Origin: Bacteroidales bacterium
GTDB taxonomy: Bacteria > Bacteroidota > Bacteroidia > Bacteroidales > UBA3824
Assembly (NCBI GenBank): GCA_017651345.1
Contig: JAGCDD010000278.1
Span: 1-34,146 of the forward strand
Direction: 5' to 3'
DNA length: 34,146 bases
Shown here: piece by piece, positions 22,537-30,259 of the stretch
Layout: each line of letters starts with the position of its first letter
How positions within the stretch are numbered: position 1 is the first letter of the stretch
The notes under the pieces: model-generated
The model's database searches: none
Seen by the model: the letters and a program-made list of their open reading frames with translations, nothing else
What the model was told of the DNA's origin: nothing
Made by a program: the position numbers and the translations under genes

Positions 22537-23970
22537 CTACAAGGCGCGGACGAGGCGCACAGAGAGACCGAGGCCGCGGCTGTTGGCGTCGTCCGGGCCG
22601 ACGTAGTCCGAGCCGAAGAACAAGTCGCACGCGTCGTCCTCGTCGCGGGCAGACGAAGACCAGTAGTCGCCGTAGTCGCCTACGGCGTAGACATCCGTAC
22701 CGAAGCGGTAACCAGCAGCGGGAAGGAAAACCGCACCGGCGGATTCTAAGGTTGCCCAATCAATTGAACTCCAAATCAAGCCTTCGGTATCATAATCATC
22801 GGGGAGGATGATAAGACCGTTTACACTGTTGACACTTGCCCAATGGCGCAAATCGGAGGCACCGCTGCGCGAAGGGTCGCTACCTTTGCCTAAAAGGTAT
22901 ACCCACTCTTTGTGGCTGAGTGTGTACCACGGGCTGTCCTCACCGAACACCTTGCCCCAATCGGATTTCAGGGCTTCATTTTTACCAGTGCCGTATGTGT
23001 TGGTGCTGTTGGGTGTAGTAGAATTGCTGATGCCATACATAGCCGCGCCTGTCCACGTTGACGACTCGCCAACCCATCCGAAGAGGTCAACAGTACCGTT
23101 GGTTGACACTGTTCCGTCGCCGTTGATTGAGGTGTTGGCGGCGGCTTTGCCGATGATGGTCGTTTGTGAAGGTGCGAAACCCCAAGCCCATTCAGTACCG
23201 TTGTAAGTTGCCTGCAAATTGCCGGGGCTGAAATATACTTTCTTGCCGTCGGCTACGGTGAAGCACTGGCGGGCTACGGTGTAGATTGTGCCGGGGGATA
23301 CTTCGGTGGCGGACTTGCTGATTTCTTTGCCAAGGCCTGTGCTTGTTACATCGGCATCGGAGGGTATGGCAATCCATATTCTGCCGTCCTTCACGGTGTA
23401 GTCAGTTGTGTTGATTTTTATCTCGTGTTCGCAGCAAGGCGACATAGAGATGGCTAAGTAGGCGTTCTGGTCGGTGAGGTCAACTGTTTTGTCTCCGAAT
23501 TTAAATTCACCGATGAAATTGTGGGCACAGGTGGCAAGAAGGTCTGCGAGCGATTTGTCGGATGAGTTTTTGCTGCCTGATACGCTGATTTCGGCGGTGA
23601 GGGAGGCATTTGACGAAGGCTGCTGGGTAAGGCTGCCCGAGAATGTGGCTTTGTCCGATTGAAGGGTGGCTTCGCCGATTGGTGTGTTGCCTTCTTTGAT
23701 TATCATTTTAAGTTGGTTTGCAACATCGTTGTCGGAGAAGGTGATGTTGTACCAGCCTTTCTCGCCCTCGTTGGTGGATTCGGCGTAACCTACTTTTTTT
23801 AGCGAATGCCCGGTATTTACGCGGATTGAGAACGGGATGGTGTTTGTAGCAACGGTGTGCACATCGTCTTTACTGGTTGCGGGTGCGTTGTCGTTGTCGT
23901 CTTTGCTGCACGATGTGGCAAGCATTACTGCCGCAATTATGGGCAGAAATTTAATAAATGCGGTTTTCAT
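22537..23970 (-). CDS. Lipoprotein with C-terminal C-type-lectin-like (FISUMP-type) domain; candidate DGR target
   Basis: This 477-residue protein has a lipoprotein signal peptide ending at LATSC (Cys21), followed by an Asp/Asn-rich linker. Residues about 40-230 are a beta-rich region of no known family. From about 235 (FTVADGKKVYFSPGNLQAT) to the end it matches the Bacteroidales proteins with DLFGW, EWVYLLGKG, NGLIILPDD, GAVFLPAAGYR, YWSSS and a terminal SVRLVRAL. This C-type-lectin-like fold is shared by FISUMP domains and many DGR variable proteins. The last 55 codons (22704-22540) are strikingly GC-rich and dominated by NNC codons, unlike the rest of the gene. A small ORF precedes it by 18 bases and a terminator follows. 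The likely role is surface ligand binding. Confidence 0.82.
   Translation of the reverse strand: MKTAFIKFLPIIAAVMLATSCSKDDNDNAPATSKDDVHTVATNTIPFSIRVNTGHSLKKVGYAESTNEGEKGWYNITFSDNDVANQLKMIIKEGNTPIGEATLQSDKATFSGSLTQQPSSNASLTAEISVSGSKNSSDKSLADLLATCAHNFIGEFKFGDKTVDLTDQNAYLAISMSPCCEHEIKINTTDYTVKDGRIWIAIPSDADVTSTGLGKEISKSATEVSPGTIYTVARQCFTVADGKKVYFSPGNLQATYNGTEWAWGFAPSQTTIIGKAAANTSINGDGTVSTNGTVDLFGWVGESSTWTGAAMYGISNSTTPNSTNTYGTGKNEALKSDWGKVFGEDSPWYTLSHKEWVYLLGKGSDPSRSGASDLRHWASVNSVNGLIILPDDYDTEGLIWSSIDWATLESAGAVFLPAAGYRFGTDVYAVGDYGDYWSSSARDEDDACDLFFGSDYVGPDDANSRGLGLSVRLVRAL
22540..22704 (-). other. Candidate DGR variable region (last 55 codons of the lipoprotein)
   Basis: By hand count about 110 of 165 bases are G or C, and 38 of 55 codons end in C. 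Asp, Tyr, Gly, Ala, Val, Ser, Phe and Arg codons of the form NNC alternate with fixed positions (YWSS, GLSVRLVRAL). That is the pattern left when AAC codons of a template repeat are randomised at A. No template repeat or reverse transcriptase is present in the window. Confidence 0.55.
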
Positions 23971-23988
23971 TTTTTCTTCCTCCTTTTT

Positions 23989-24171
23989 TTACCATTCGCT
24001 GGAGGATGGCTTTATTGGGTTAATTTTGGGTGATGGTGTGCCGCTGCCTGCAAGAAGCGGTGTTTCGTTTACAAGCGGAATCACCTGAAAATCAGGCTTC
24101 GCGTAGGGCTTTTTGGCTGTTGTCTGCGCCAAATGTATAAACGGCGGAGAAAAATGTTTTAAATTTTCCAT
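23989..24171 (-). CDS. Small leader-type protein upstream of the lipoprotein
   Basis: This 60-residue protein (MENLKHFSPPFIH, then KPYAKPDFQVIPLVNETPLLAGSG) has no signal peptide or membrane segment. The motif of a Lys/Tyr-rich start followed by PxFxVIxLxxExxLLAxSG resembles the short proteins that Bacteroidales often encode directly before surface lipoproteins. It ends 18 bases before the lipoprotein start, so both are co-transcribed. Its function is unknown. Its promoter must lie in or just after the terminator of the upstream nuclease gene; no clear box is seen. Confidence 0.6.
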   Translation of the reverse strand: MENLKHFSPPFIHLAQTTAKKPYAKPDFQVIPLVNETPLLAGSGTPSPKINPIKPSSSEW

Positions 24172-24192
24172 TGTGTGTATTAATTTAGATAT

Positions 24193-24238
24193 AAAAAAAT
24201 CCCCTGTGGAATATCCGAAATGGACATTTCACAGGGGA
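24193..24238 (-). terminator. Rho-independent terminator after the Rpn-family gene
   Basis: TCCCCTGTG (24200-24208) pairs with CACAGGGGA (24230-24238), with a further TCC/GGA pairing inside. On the minus strand the stem is followed by seven T residues (24199-24193). Confidence 0.75.
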
Positions 24239-24331
24239 ACAATAATTATCAAACAAATATTATGTTATGGAGAGGTGGTTTTACCCCCCCATATAATTTA
24301 TTATATTATTTTTAGAAAATATTATCATAAT

Positions 24332-25177
24332 TTATAACAATTCTATTTCTTCAATAGTAAGACCAGTTAATTTTATAATGGTCTCAATAGGTAAGTTCAA
24401 TGCCTTAGCGTTGCGAGCAGTTTCGAGCATTGCTTCTTCGCGACCTTCGGCACGACCTTCATTTCTCTCCCGTTCCATTGATGATTTTTCGGTGCTAACA
24501 TTCAGCCAATACAAATCGTATGCAAGTAATTCACCATCGGTAAACGCCGAACGCCTTACAATTTCCAACGCCTCAGATGTTTCTTTGTTGGCCAAAAGTT
24601 CGGGGTCGGCATCATCGGTTTTTTCGTCTATTTCGGTAAGAAATTTCAACCATAGGTTGTGCATCACTTTTGTGGCGCGGTTCTGAGGTTTAAAATTTGG
24701 CAGCACCACAAAGACCATCGAAAGGTCGGTATGAATGTCGGATGTATGTTTTTTGTTGCTGAGGTAATATTCTTGAATATATTCGTTAGGATATTCAGAA
24801 AAAGCCTTTTCGTCGTTTACCAAGCACAAGGCGTACACATCGTTTAATTCACCAAATGCCTTTCCTTTATCCAACTGTTTGGAATACATTGATGTGGCAT
24901 TAAACAATGTTCGCTGAAAAAATTCTGTATTCCAGATAGATTGCATTTCCACTATAAAATGTCTGTCATAGTTATCAACACAATATACGTCAACAATAGA
25001 ATACTTTTTACCAGGATTTTCGGGAATATTTTCGGGCGTAAGATAACTAACGGTTTTGATTTCCATACCATCGGGCAATGGCAAAAGTGCGTTCAATAGG
25101 CTAAGCACGAGGTTTGGATGCTCACCAAACACCTTTTTGAACGTCAAATCCGCTTTCGGGTCAAGATATTTCGACAT
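24332..25177 (-). CDS. Rpn-family recombination-promoting nuclease (PD-(D/E)XK 'transposase'-like)
   Basis: The protein has 281 residues from the ATG at 25177 (MSKYLDPKADLTFKKVFGEHPNL), chosen because the promoter box lies just upstream; the open frame continues another 33 codons. The nuclease core is YSIVDVYCVDNYDRHFIVEMQ (about 78-98), with Asp and Glu-x-Gln as in the Rpn family, followed by FQRTLFNATSMYSKQL. The C-terminus has the RNEGRAEGREEAMLETARNAKALNLPIETIIKLTGLTIEEI segment typical of these proteins. Rpn nucleases cleave DNA and promote recombination independent of RecA; they are often annotated as transposases, but there are no terminal repeats here. Some act in phage defence. It is monocistronic with promoter and terminator. 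Confidence 0.9.
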   Translation of the reverse strand: MSKYLDPKADLTFKKVFGEHPNLVLSLLNALLPLPDGMEIKTVSYLTPENIPENPGKKYSIVDVYCVDNYDRHFIVEMQSIWNTEFFQRTLFNATSMYSKQLDKGKAFGELNDVYALCLVNDEKAFSEYPNEYIQEYYLSNKKHTSDIHTDLSMVFVVLPNFKPQNRATKVMHNLWLKFLTEIDEKTDDADPELLANKETSEALEIVRRSAFTDGELLAYDLYWLNVSTEKSSMERERNEGRAEGREEAMLETARNAKALNLPIETIIKLTGLTIEEIELL

Positions 25178-25202
25178 AATACATACGGTTTTTATTGTAA
25201 TC

Positions 25203-25233
25203 GCAAAAATACAAATATTTTCAGAAATTACAA
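25203..25233 (-). promoter_or_regulatory. Promoter of the Rpn-family gene
   Basis: On the minus strand TTTG (25233-25230) and TATTTTTG (25210-25203) are 19 bases apart, with the ATG 25 bases downstream. Confidence 0.6.
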
Positions 25234-25285
25234 AATAAACTCGGCAATTTAAATTTTTAAATAACGAAAATCTCATACTAATTTT

Positions 25286-25315
25286 TTTGTAATTCGTAAT
25301 AATGGGTTACTTTTG
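25286..25315 (+). promoter_or_regulatory. purT promoter
   Basis: TTTG (25286-25289) and TACTTTTG (25308-25315) are 18 bases apart, 27 bases before the purT ATG. Confidence 0.6.
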
Positions 25316-25342
25316 CGATGATAATCTCCTAATATTTTAGAT

Positions 25343-26524
25343 ATGACAAAATTTGGTACAGTATTCAAACAAGGCGGAAAAAAAGCCCTCCTTTGCGGTA
25401 GCGGCGAACTTGGAAAAGAAGTTGCAATCGAACTTCAACGCCTTGGTATTGAGGTAATTGCACTCGACAAATACGAAAACGCTCCCGCTATGCAGGTGGC
25501 GCACAAATCGTATGTGGTGTCGATGCTCGACGGCGAAAAACTCCGCGAAATTATCTCCACCGAAAAACCCGACTACATTATTCCCGAAGTGGAGGCAATT
25601 GCCACCAAAACCCTTGTTGAACTTGAAAAAGAGGGCTACAACGTTATCCCCACCGCCCGCGCCACTTTCCTCACTATGAACCGCGAGGGAATACGCCGAC
25701 TTGCTGCCGAAGAACTTGGCATCAAAACTTCTGAATATCGTTTTGCAGCCACTCACGATGGTTTTGTAGACGCTGTAAAAGCCGTGGGAATACCCTGCGT
25801 GGTAAAACCCATTATGAGCAGTTCGGGACACGGTCAGAGCGTTATTAAATCAGAATCCGACATCGAAAACGCGTGGAAAATTGCCCAAGAAGGCGGTCGT
25901 GCTGGCGCAGGAAAGGTTATTGTAGAGGCGTTTGTAAAGTTCGACTACGAAATCACCTTGCTCACAGTACGACACAAGGGCGGAACAAGTTTTCTCGAAC
26001 CCATCGGACATTGGCAAAAAGACGGCGACTATCAAGAATCGTGGCAACCGCAACCCACTACGCCCGAAGTGCTTCAAAAGGCTCAGCAGATTGCCGAAAA
26101 AATCACCACAGCCCTCGGCGGATACGGTATTTTTGGCGTTGAGATGTTTGTAAGTGGCAACGATGTAATTTTTAGCGAAGTGTCGCCACGTCCGCACGAT
26201 ACAGGTATGGTAACTATGATTTCACAAGACCTTTCGGAATTTGCGCTCCACGTTAGGGCAATTCTCGGACTGCCTATTCCAAACATCGCATTCCACGGAC
26301 CGTCGGCATCCAAAGCCGTTGTGGTAAGCGGCGACAGCGACCACGTAACATTTGAAAACCTTGAAGAAGCACTCAACATTCCCGACACGCAGATCAGAAT
26401 TTTTGGCAAACCCGAAGTGCACGACCACCGTCGTATGGCAGTTCTTCTTGCTCGTGGCAACGACATCGACGACGCCCGCCGAAAAGTTCAAGAAATGTAT
26501 TCCAAACTCAAAATTGAGATATAG
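25343..26524 (+). CDS. purT: Formate-dependent phosphoribosylglycinamide formyltransferase
   Basis: This 393-residue protein is the same length as E. coli PurT and matches it across all three ATP-grasp domains. The N-terminal domain has [21 protein letters not shown] and [12 protein letters not shown]. The central domain has [25 protein letters not shown] and [16 protein letters not shown] (ATP loop). The C-terminal part has [13 protein letters not shown] and [19 protein letters not shown] (metal ligands), plus [15 protein letters not shown]. The enzyme makes formyl-GAR from GAR, formate and ATP in de novo purine synthesis, without folate. It has its own promoter. The start is supported by promoter spacing and family length. 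Confidence 0.97.
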   Translation: MTKFGTVFKQGGKKALLCGSGELGKEVAIELQRLGIEVIALDKYENAPAMQVAHKSYVVSMLDGEKLREIISTEKPDYIIPEVEAIATKTLVELEKEGYNVIPTARATFLTMNREGIRRLAAEELGIKTSEYRFAATHDGFVDAVKAVGIPCVVKPIMSSSGHGQSVIKSESDIENAWKIAQEGGRAGAGKVIVEAFVKFDYEITLLTVRHKGGTSFLEPIGHWQKDGDYQESWQPQPTTPEVLQKAQQIAEKITTALGGYGIFGVEMFVSGNDVIFSEVSPRPHDTGMVTMISQDLSEFALHVRAILGLPIPNIAFHGPSASKAVVVSGDSDHVTFENLEEALNIPDTQIRIFGKPEVHDHRRMAVLLARGNDIDDARRKVQEMYSKLKIEI

Positions 26525-26531
26525 GTTTTCA

Positions 26532-26774
26532 TCAACGAATTAAACGAATGGAACTAATACTTTAACAAAAAAACTATTAAAGAATAATAAAGGAAGTTCC
26601 ATAAAGGAACCTCCTTTACAAATTAAACTAATATTCTAAATAAAATAGGAATCCTAAACGAGTATTAGTTTTCTTCCAAATAAGTATTAGTTTAATTCGT
26701 ATAAAAGATAATCGCAGATTATTTTTTATTAATTCTTTAAAAGAGTTATTTGTATAATTCGTTTAATTCGTTGA
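26532..26774. repeat. 243-base nested inverted-repeat element (MITE-like)
   Basis: Perfect 18-base terminal inverted repeats TCAACGAATTAAACGAAT (26532-26549) and its complement (26757-26774) enclose further nested pairs: AACTAATACTT (26552-26562) with 26682-26692, AATTAAACTAATA (26621-26633) with 26685-26697, and a central hairpin. GTTTAATTCGT recurs at 26690-26700 and in the right end. There is no coding potential, and I see no clear flanking target duplication. It fills nearly all of the 311-base gap between purT and the CE15 gene. Confidence 0.6.
26588..26618 (+). terminator. Strong hairpin 3' of purT, possible terminator
   Basis: TAAAGGAAGTTCC (26588-26600) pairs with GGAACCTCCTTTA (26606-26618) with one mismatch and a 5-base loop. 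Only a short T-run lies within the 3' arm, so it may be part of the repeat element rather than a classical terminator. Confidence 0.4.
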
Positions 26775-26835
26775 CAAAAAATAATTGACAAACAAATAGT
26801 AGATAAATAAATAGATAAAACTCAAAATAATAAGT

Positions 26836-28065
26836 ATGAAAAAAAGCTTAGTATTATTGACTGGCGCGTTGCTGTTCTCTTTGTTGGCATCGGCGCAAAC
26901 CCTCCCCTTGGTTTTTGCCAAGGAAAACACCGGCAAAAGTCTCAAAGAAGGCTCGTCAACCGCTCCGGCACAACTGAGTTACAACAACGAGGCTCTCCCC
27001 GACCCGTTTCTCTATCAAGACGGCACCTACAACGCCGACTACAAAGGTTGGGAACGCCACCGCAACGAAACCGCCCGAATGGTGCAGGATTACGAAATAG
27101 GACCTATCCCCTCTTTCAAAAAAGTTACTGCCACCTACAACGCCGCCGAAACCACCATTAATATAAAGGTGGATACCAAAGGCGGAAGTTTGGAGTTTTC
27201 GTCAAAAATAATCATTCCCGAAGGCAACGGACCTTTCCCCGTGATTATTGGAATGAATATGCCCTCAGGCAGCATTCGTCCCGAATTTGTAAAAGGCTGC
27301 ATACTTGTTCCATTTAAGCACGACCAAATTATCAAAAGCAGTCATCAGGCAGTAAGAGACAGTGCCGCAGCATTTTACAAATTATTCCCTAACTATAAGA
27401 ACACCAGTGGAAACTATTCGGGATGGACTTGGGGAATTAGCCGCCTAATCGATGCACTCTACCAAGTAAAAGACCAAATCCACGCCGATGTAAACCACAT
27501 TGCCGTAACGGGTTGCTCCTACGCAGGCAAAATGGCTATGTTTGCCGGAGCGTTCGACGAGCGCATTGCCCTCACAATAATTCAAGAATCGGGTGGCGGC
27601 GGCATCAACTCGTGGCGTGCAAGCGACTATCACACAGCCACTACCAATGTTAATGTAGAACGTGTGGAAAACACCAACTACTCTTGGTTCGCCCCCTCGT
27701 TTAAAGATAATTTCAATGGAAAACTCAACCGCTTGCCCTACGACCACCATCAAATCATTTCGATGATTGCCCCCCGCGCCGTTTTGGTGCTCGGCAACTC
27801 CGACTATCCCTGGCTCTGCGACTATTCAGGATACGTTTCCACAGCAGCAGCCTCCAAAGTTTGGGACAAATTTGGAATCTCCGACCGTTTTGGCTACGTG
27901 TTTGAAGGCGGACATCCTCACTGTATGGCGTGCGACTCCGAAAACGATGCCGTTAAACGCTTTGTAGAAAAATTCCTCTTCAACAAACCCTCCGACACCA
28001 ACATCCGCAAAGCCGACGAGTTTAAAGACACCGACTTGAACAGATGGATTGGAGGATGGAAATAA
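26836..28065 (+). CDS. CE15-like (glucuronoyl) esterase, exported
   Basis: This 409-residue alpha/beta hydrolase has a signal peptide (MKKSLVLLTGALLFSLLASAQ). The catalytic triad fits CE15: nucleophile Ser228 in TGCSYAGKMAMFAGAFDER, acid Glu251 in IIQESGGGG, and His362 in GGHPHCMA. CE15 enzymes split the ester between 4-O-methyl-glucuronic acid of xylan and lignin alcohols. The family motif is usually GCSRxGK; here Tyr229 replaces the Arg that normally helps form the oxyanion hole, so activity or substrate may differ. A C-terminal tail (RKADEFKDTDLNRWIGGWK) is normal for Bacteroidetes members. The neighbours are not polysaccharide-utilisation genes. The start is the first ATG before the signal peptide. 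Confidence 0.85.
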   Translation: MKKSLVLLTGALLFSLLASAQTLPLVFAKENTGKSLKEGSSTAPAQLSYNNEALPDPFLYQDGTYNADYKGWERHRNETARMVQDYEIGPIPSFKKVTATYNAAETTINIKVDTKGGSLEFSSKIIIPEGNGPFPVIIGMNMPSGSIRPEFVKGCILVPFKHDQIIKSSHQAVRDSAAAFYKLFPNYKNTSGNYSGWTWGISRLIDALYQVKDQIHADVNHIAVTGCSYAGKMAMFAGAFDERIALTIIQESGGGGINSWRASDYHTATTNVNVERVENTNYSWFAPSFKDNFNGKLNRLPYDHHQIISMIAPRAVLVLGNSDYPWLCDYSGYVSTAAASKVWDKFGISDRFGYVFEGGHPHCMACDSENDAVKRFVEKFLFNKPSDTNIRKADEFKDTDLNRWIGGWK

Positions 28066-28078
28066 AATATACCCCATT

Positions 28079-28552
28079 ATGACACAATCAGAAAAAATAT
28101 CAAAATACGAGGAGATTGTTCCTCAAATTCAAGCACTTGTTTCGGGTGTAAAGTACGGAATTAGTTCGCTTGCAAATTTTGTGGCGGCGGTTCACCGAAA
28201 TATGAATTTCTTTTGGACAGGTTTTTATGTAGTGGACGGCGACTATTTGCTGCTCGGACCATTTCAAGGCGACCCTGCTTGTTTAAGCATTCACAAAAGC
28301 AAAGGAGTTTGCGGCACTGCTTATACAAAAGAGCAAACCATTGTGGTAGAAGATGTTGAAAAATTTCCGGGACACATTGCTTGCAGTTCGCTCTCTAAAT
28401 CAGAGATTGTAGTTCCTGTATTTTCAAAATCGGGCAAAATCACAGCGGTTTTAGACATCGACAGCGATAGTTTGGCTACATTCGACGACATCGACAAGAA
28501 ATATTTAGAAAAGGCAGTAGCCTACTTACAAGAATACGAAAGTTTTATTTAA
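28079..28552 (+). CDS. msrC: Free methionine-(R)-sulfoxide reductase (GAF-domain fRMsr)
   Basis: The protein has 157 residues from the ATG at 28079; the open frame extends 10 codons into the preceding gene and is rejected there. It is a single GAF domain with GPFQGDPACLSI (Cys68), GVCGTAY (Cys78) and PGHIACSSLSKSEIVVPV (Cys102). The spacings of 10 and 24 residues match the three redox cysteines of E. coli MsrC. It reduces free L-methionine-R-sulfoxide with thioredoxin. It lies 13 bases after the CE15-like gene and is likely read from the same transcript, although the functions are unrelated. Confidence 0.93.
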   Translation: MTQSEKISKYEEIVPQIQALVSGVKYGISSLANFVAAVHRNMNFFWTGFYVVDGDYLLLGPFQGDPACLSIHKSKGVCGTAYTKEQTIVVEDVEKFPGHIACSSLSKSEIVVPVFSKSGKITAVLDIDSDSLATFDDIDKKYLEKAVAYLQEYESFI

Positions 28553-28568
28553 ACTTAGATTTTTTTTA

Positions 28569-28576
28569 TATCTTTA
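28569..28576 (+). promoter_or_regulatory. Probable -7 box for the zeta-toxin locus
   Basis: TATCTTTA, one base off TAnnTTTG, 19 bases before the ATG at 28596. Confidence 0.4.
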
Positions 28577-28595
28577 CACTCAAATAATAATACCA

Positions 28596-29177
28596 ATGCC
28601 AACTAAAAAACTCTACATAATATCCGGCTGCAATGGTGCAGGTAAAACCACCGCTTCGGTAACAATTTTACCGGAAATATTTGAGTGTAAAGAGTTTGTT
28701 AATGCTGATGAAATTGCAAAAGGTCTTTCGCCATTTAATCCTGAAAGCGTGGCAATTCAGGCAGGCAAACTGATGCTCGAACGCATTAACTATCTCCTTA
28801 CCCAAAACGATAGTTTTGCTATTGAAACCACTTTGTCTACCAAAAGTTATCAAAACCTTGTTTTACAAGCCCACGAAAAGGGTTTTTATGTACAACTTCT
28901 TTATTTTTGGCTTCCATCGCCTGAGTTTGCAACAGCAAGAGTGGCGCAGCGAGTAAAAGAAGGCGGGCACAATATTCCAAAAGACGTGATTTATAGACGA
29001 TATTTTGCAGGGCTCAAAAACCTTTTTGAAATATATATGTCAATTGTTGATTATTGTATGATAATCGACAACGCAGAAAATCCAAGAGCAATTATTGCCG
29101 AAAAAGACGAAGATGGTTTAGTAATTTACAATAAATCAACATTTAACAACATTAGACACTATGAGCAATCAAGATAA
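28596..29177 (+). CDS. Zeta-toxin-family kinase
   Basis: This 193-residue P-loop protein has Walker A GCNGAGKTT (11-19), FVNADEIAKGLSPFNPE (34-50), the FAIETTLSTKSY loop (74-85) and RVKEGGHNIPKDVIYRRYFAGLKNLFEIY (119-147), a signature of the zeta-toxin family. Characterised zeta toxins phosphorylate UDP-N-acetylglucosamine and block cell-wall synthesis; chromosomal relatives such as this are mostly untested. It is somewhat shorter than PezT/zeta from Gram-positives. The stop overlaps the start of a small gene by 17 bases, which suggests a coupled pair, but no epsilon-like antitoxin is recognisable upstream. Confidence 0.88.
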   Translation: MPTKKLYIISGCNGAGKTTASVTILPEIFECKEFVNADEIAKGLSPFNPESVAIQAGKLMLERINYLLTQNDSFAIETTLSTKSYQNLVLQAHEKGFYVQLLYFWLPSPEFATARVAQRVKEGGHNIPKDVIYRRYFAGLKNLFEIYMSIVDYCMIIDNAENPRAIIAEKDEDGLVIYNKSTFNNIRHYEQSR

Positions 29178-29343
29178 GGAACTTATAAAACACGCCCTAC
29201 AAATTGCCGAATACGAAACATTAAAACGCAAGGCGATGCTTAATCAAATGGTGGTACAAACCGACACGAACGGAAACATCATATATGTCCCCGCCCGTGA
29301 GGTGTTTGTTAAACTATATAACGAGCCTGTGCCCGAATTCTAA
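29161..29343 (+). CDS. Small protein coupled to the zeta-like toxin, antitoxin candidate
   Basis: This 60-residue protein (MSNQDKELIKHALQIAEYETLKRKAMLNQMV, then a short beta-like tail NGNIIYVPAREVFVKLY) starts inside the end of the zeta-like gene. The first half is a charged amphipathic helix, as in small antitoxins. The composition and tight overlap support a real gene. I know no named family for it. The antitoxin role is inference from position; the order toxin then antitoxin is the reverse of epsilon-zeta. Confidence 0.6.
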   Translation: MSNQDKELIKHALQIAEYETLKRKAMLNQMVVQTDTNGNIIYVPAREVFVKLYNEPVPEF

Positions 29344-29347
29344 CGCC

Positions 29348-30181
29348 TTATTTCTTAGCATAATAAGTTACCGACTCGGTGCCGTCGTTGGTAGAGATGC
29401 AGGCATTGCCTTCGTAGGTTAAAGTGGTTGCGGCATATTCACCCATTGGCGTGCCTTGTTTGTTGAGAATCGTTGATTTAATTAAATCTCCGGCAGTGTT
29501 GTATTCATAAATTATACGCGAACGGAACTCCATTTTGTTGGTGCTAACATCCTTGCCATAGTTGGTTAAATCAATTACACGACCGTCTTTATACTTTTTG
29601 ATGTAATAACTTTCAAGTTCGTATTGAATTTCGGGTTCGTTTTCATCTTCCATAGTGTCCCACGAAACATCGGCGGTGAAGGTTTGTCCAAGAGTGTCCA
29701 TCTTAAAATCGCTGTCGGCAAAATATGTTACCTCCTTAACCTCTGTAAACGATGGATAACCCTCGGTAACGTTGCTGCCCTTGCCGGTGCGAATTTTGCC
29801 CTCGTAAGTATAATCCATTTCATCGTTGTGAATGTTGCCCGAATTAATAGTACCGCATTGCGAAATTATGCGACCTTTTAAATCGTAAACAGTGGTTTCA
29901 TCACCCTCATAGCCATACGAAGCCTCGGTGTAAATAGATGTTTCAACAATCGAGGTATCAGTGTAGAGCCATTTGGTAATGGTATCGCCAGTTTCGGTGT
30001 CGATGGTGAAAAGTGGTTTGTCCCAATCAACAGAAGGGTCGGCTGCGGGAGCATCGTCCTTAGGTTCGGGAATGGAAATTTTGGTAGTGTCGGAAGCATT
30101 GTCCGAATTTTGCTGAGGCGCATTATTGCAACTGTAAAAGGCTAATAATAACGCTGTTAATGATAAAATTACTTTTTTCAT
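29348..30181 (-). CDS. Lipoprotein of unknown function
   Basis: This 277-residue protein has a lipoprotein signal peptide MKKVILSLTALLLAFYSC (lipobox AFYSC, Cys18) and a Pro/Asp/Ser-rich linker (NAPQQNSDNASDTTKISIPEPKDDAPAADPS). The rest is beta-rich with repeated motifs such as ETSIYTEASYGYEGDETTVYDLKGRI and MDYTYEGKIRTGKGSN, resembling RHS/YD-like strand repeats seen in many Bacteroidetes lipoproteins. No catalytic motif is seen. It is divergent from the TPR gene, with overlapping promoters. Confidence 0.8.
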   Translation of the reverse strand: MKKVILSLTALLLAFYSCNNAPQQNSDNASDTTKISIPEPKDDAPAADPSVDWDKPLFTIDTETGDTITKWLYTDTSIVETSIYTEASYGYEGDETTVYDLKGRIISQCGTINSGNIHNDEMDYTYEGKIRTGKGSNVTEGYPSFTEVKEVTYFADSDFKMDTLGQTFTADVSWDTMEDENEPEIQYELESYYIKKYKDGRVIDLTNYGKDVSTNKMEFRSRIIYEYNTAGDLIKSTILNKQGTPMGEYAATTLTYEGNACISTNDGTESVTYYAKK

Positions 30182-30207
30182 AATAATTTTCGAGTTTTAA
30201 TTCACGG

Positions 30208-30232
30208 CAAATGTAAAAAATTTTTATATTTA
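30208..30232. promoter_or_regulatory. Divergent -7 boxes for the lipoprotein and TPR genes
   Basis: Minus strand: TACATTTG (30215-30208), 27 bases before the lipoprotein ATG. Plus strand: TATATTTA (30225-30232), 27 bases before the TPR gene ATG. The boxes lie only 9 bases apart, so the two promoters overlap. Confidence 0.5.
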
Positions 30233-30259
30233 CGCATCTATTAATTTAAACAAAATATT

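Noticed and set aside
22373-22759. 128-residue Arg-rich frame (RRRRLRRLLVF...)
   Set aside because: It is a shadow of the GC-rich variable region in another frame; the Arg-rich composition comes from the GC-rich DNA.
24332-25177. Rpn-family gene as the transposase of an insertion sequence
   Set aside because: No terminal inverted repeats or target duplication flank it, and it has its own promoter and terminator; Rpn proteins are chromosomal nucleases.
26532-26774. Repeat element as a complete insertion sequence
   Set aside because: Only 243 bases, no open frame for a transposase and no clear target duplication; at most a non-autonomous element.
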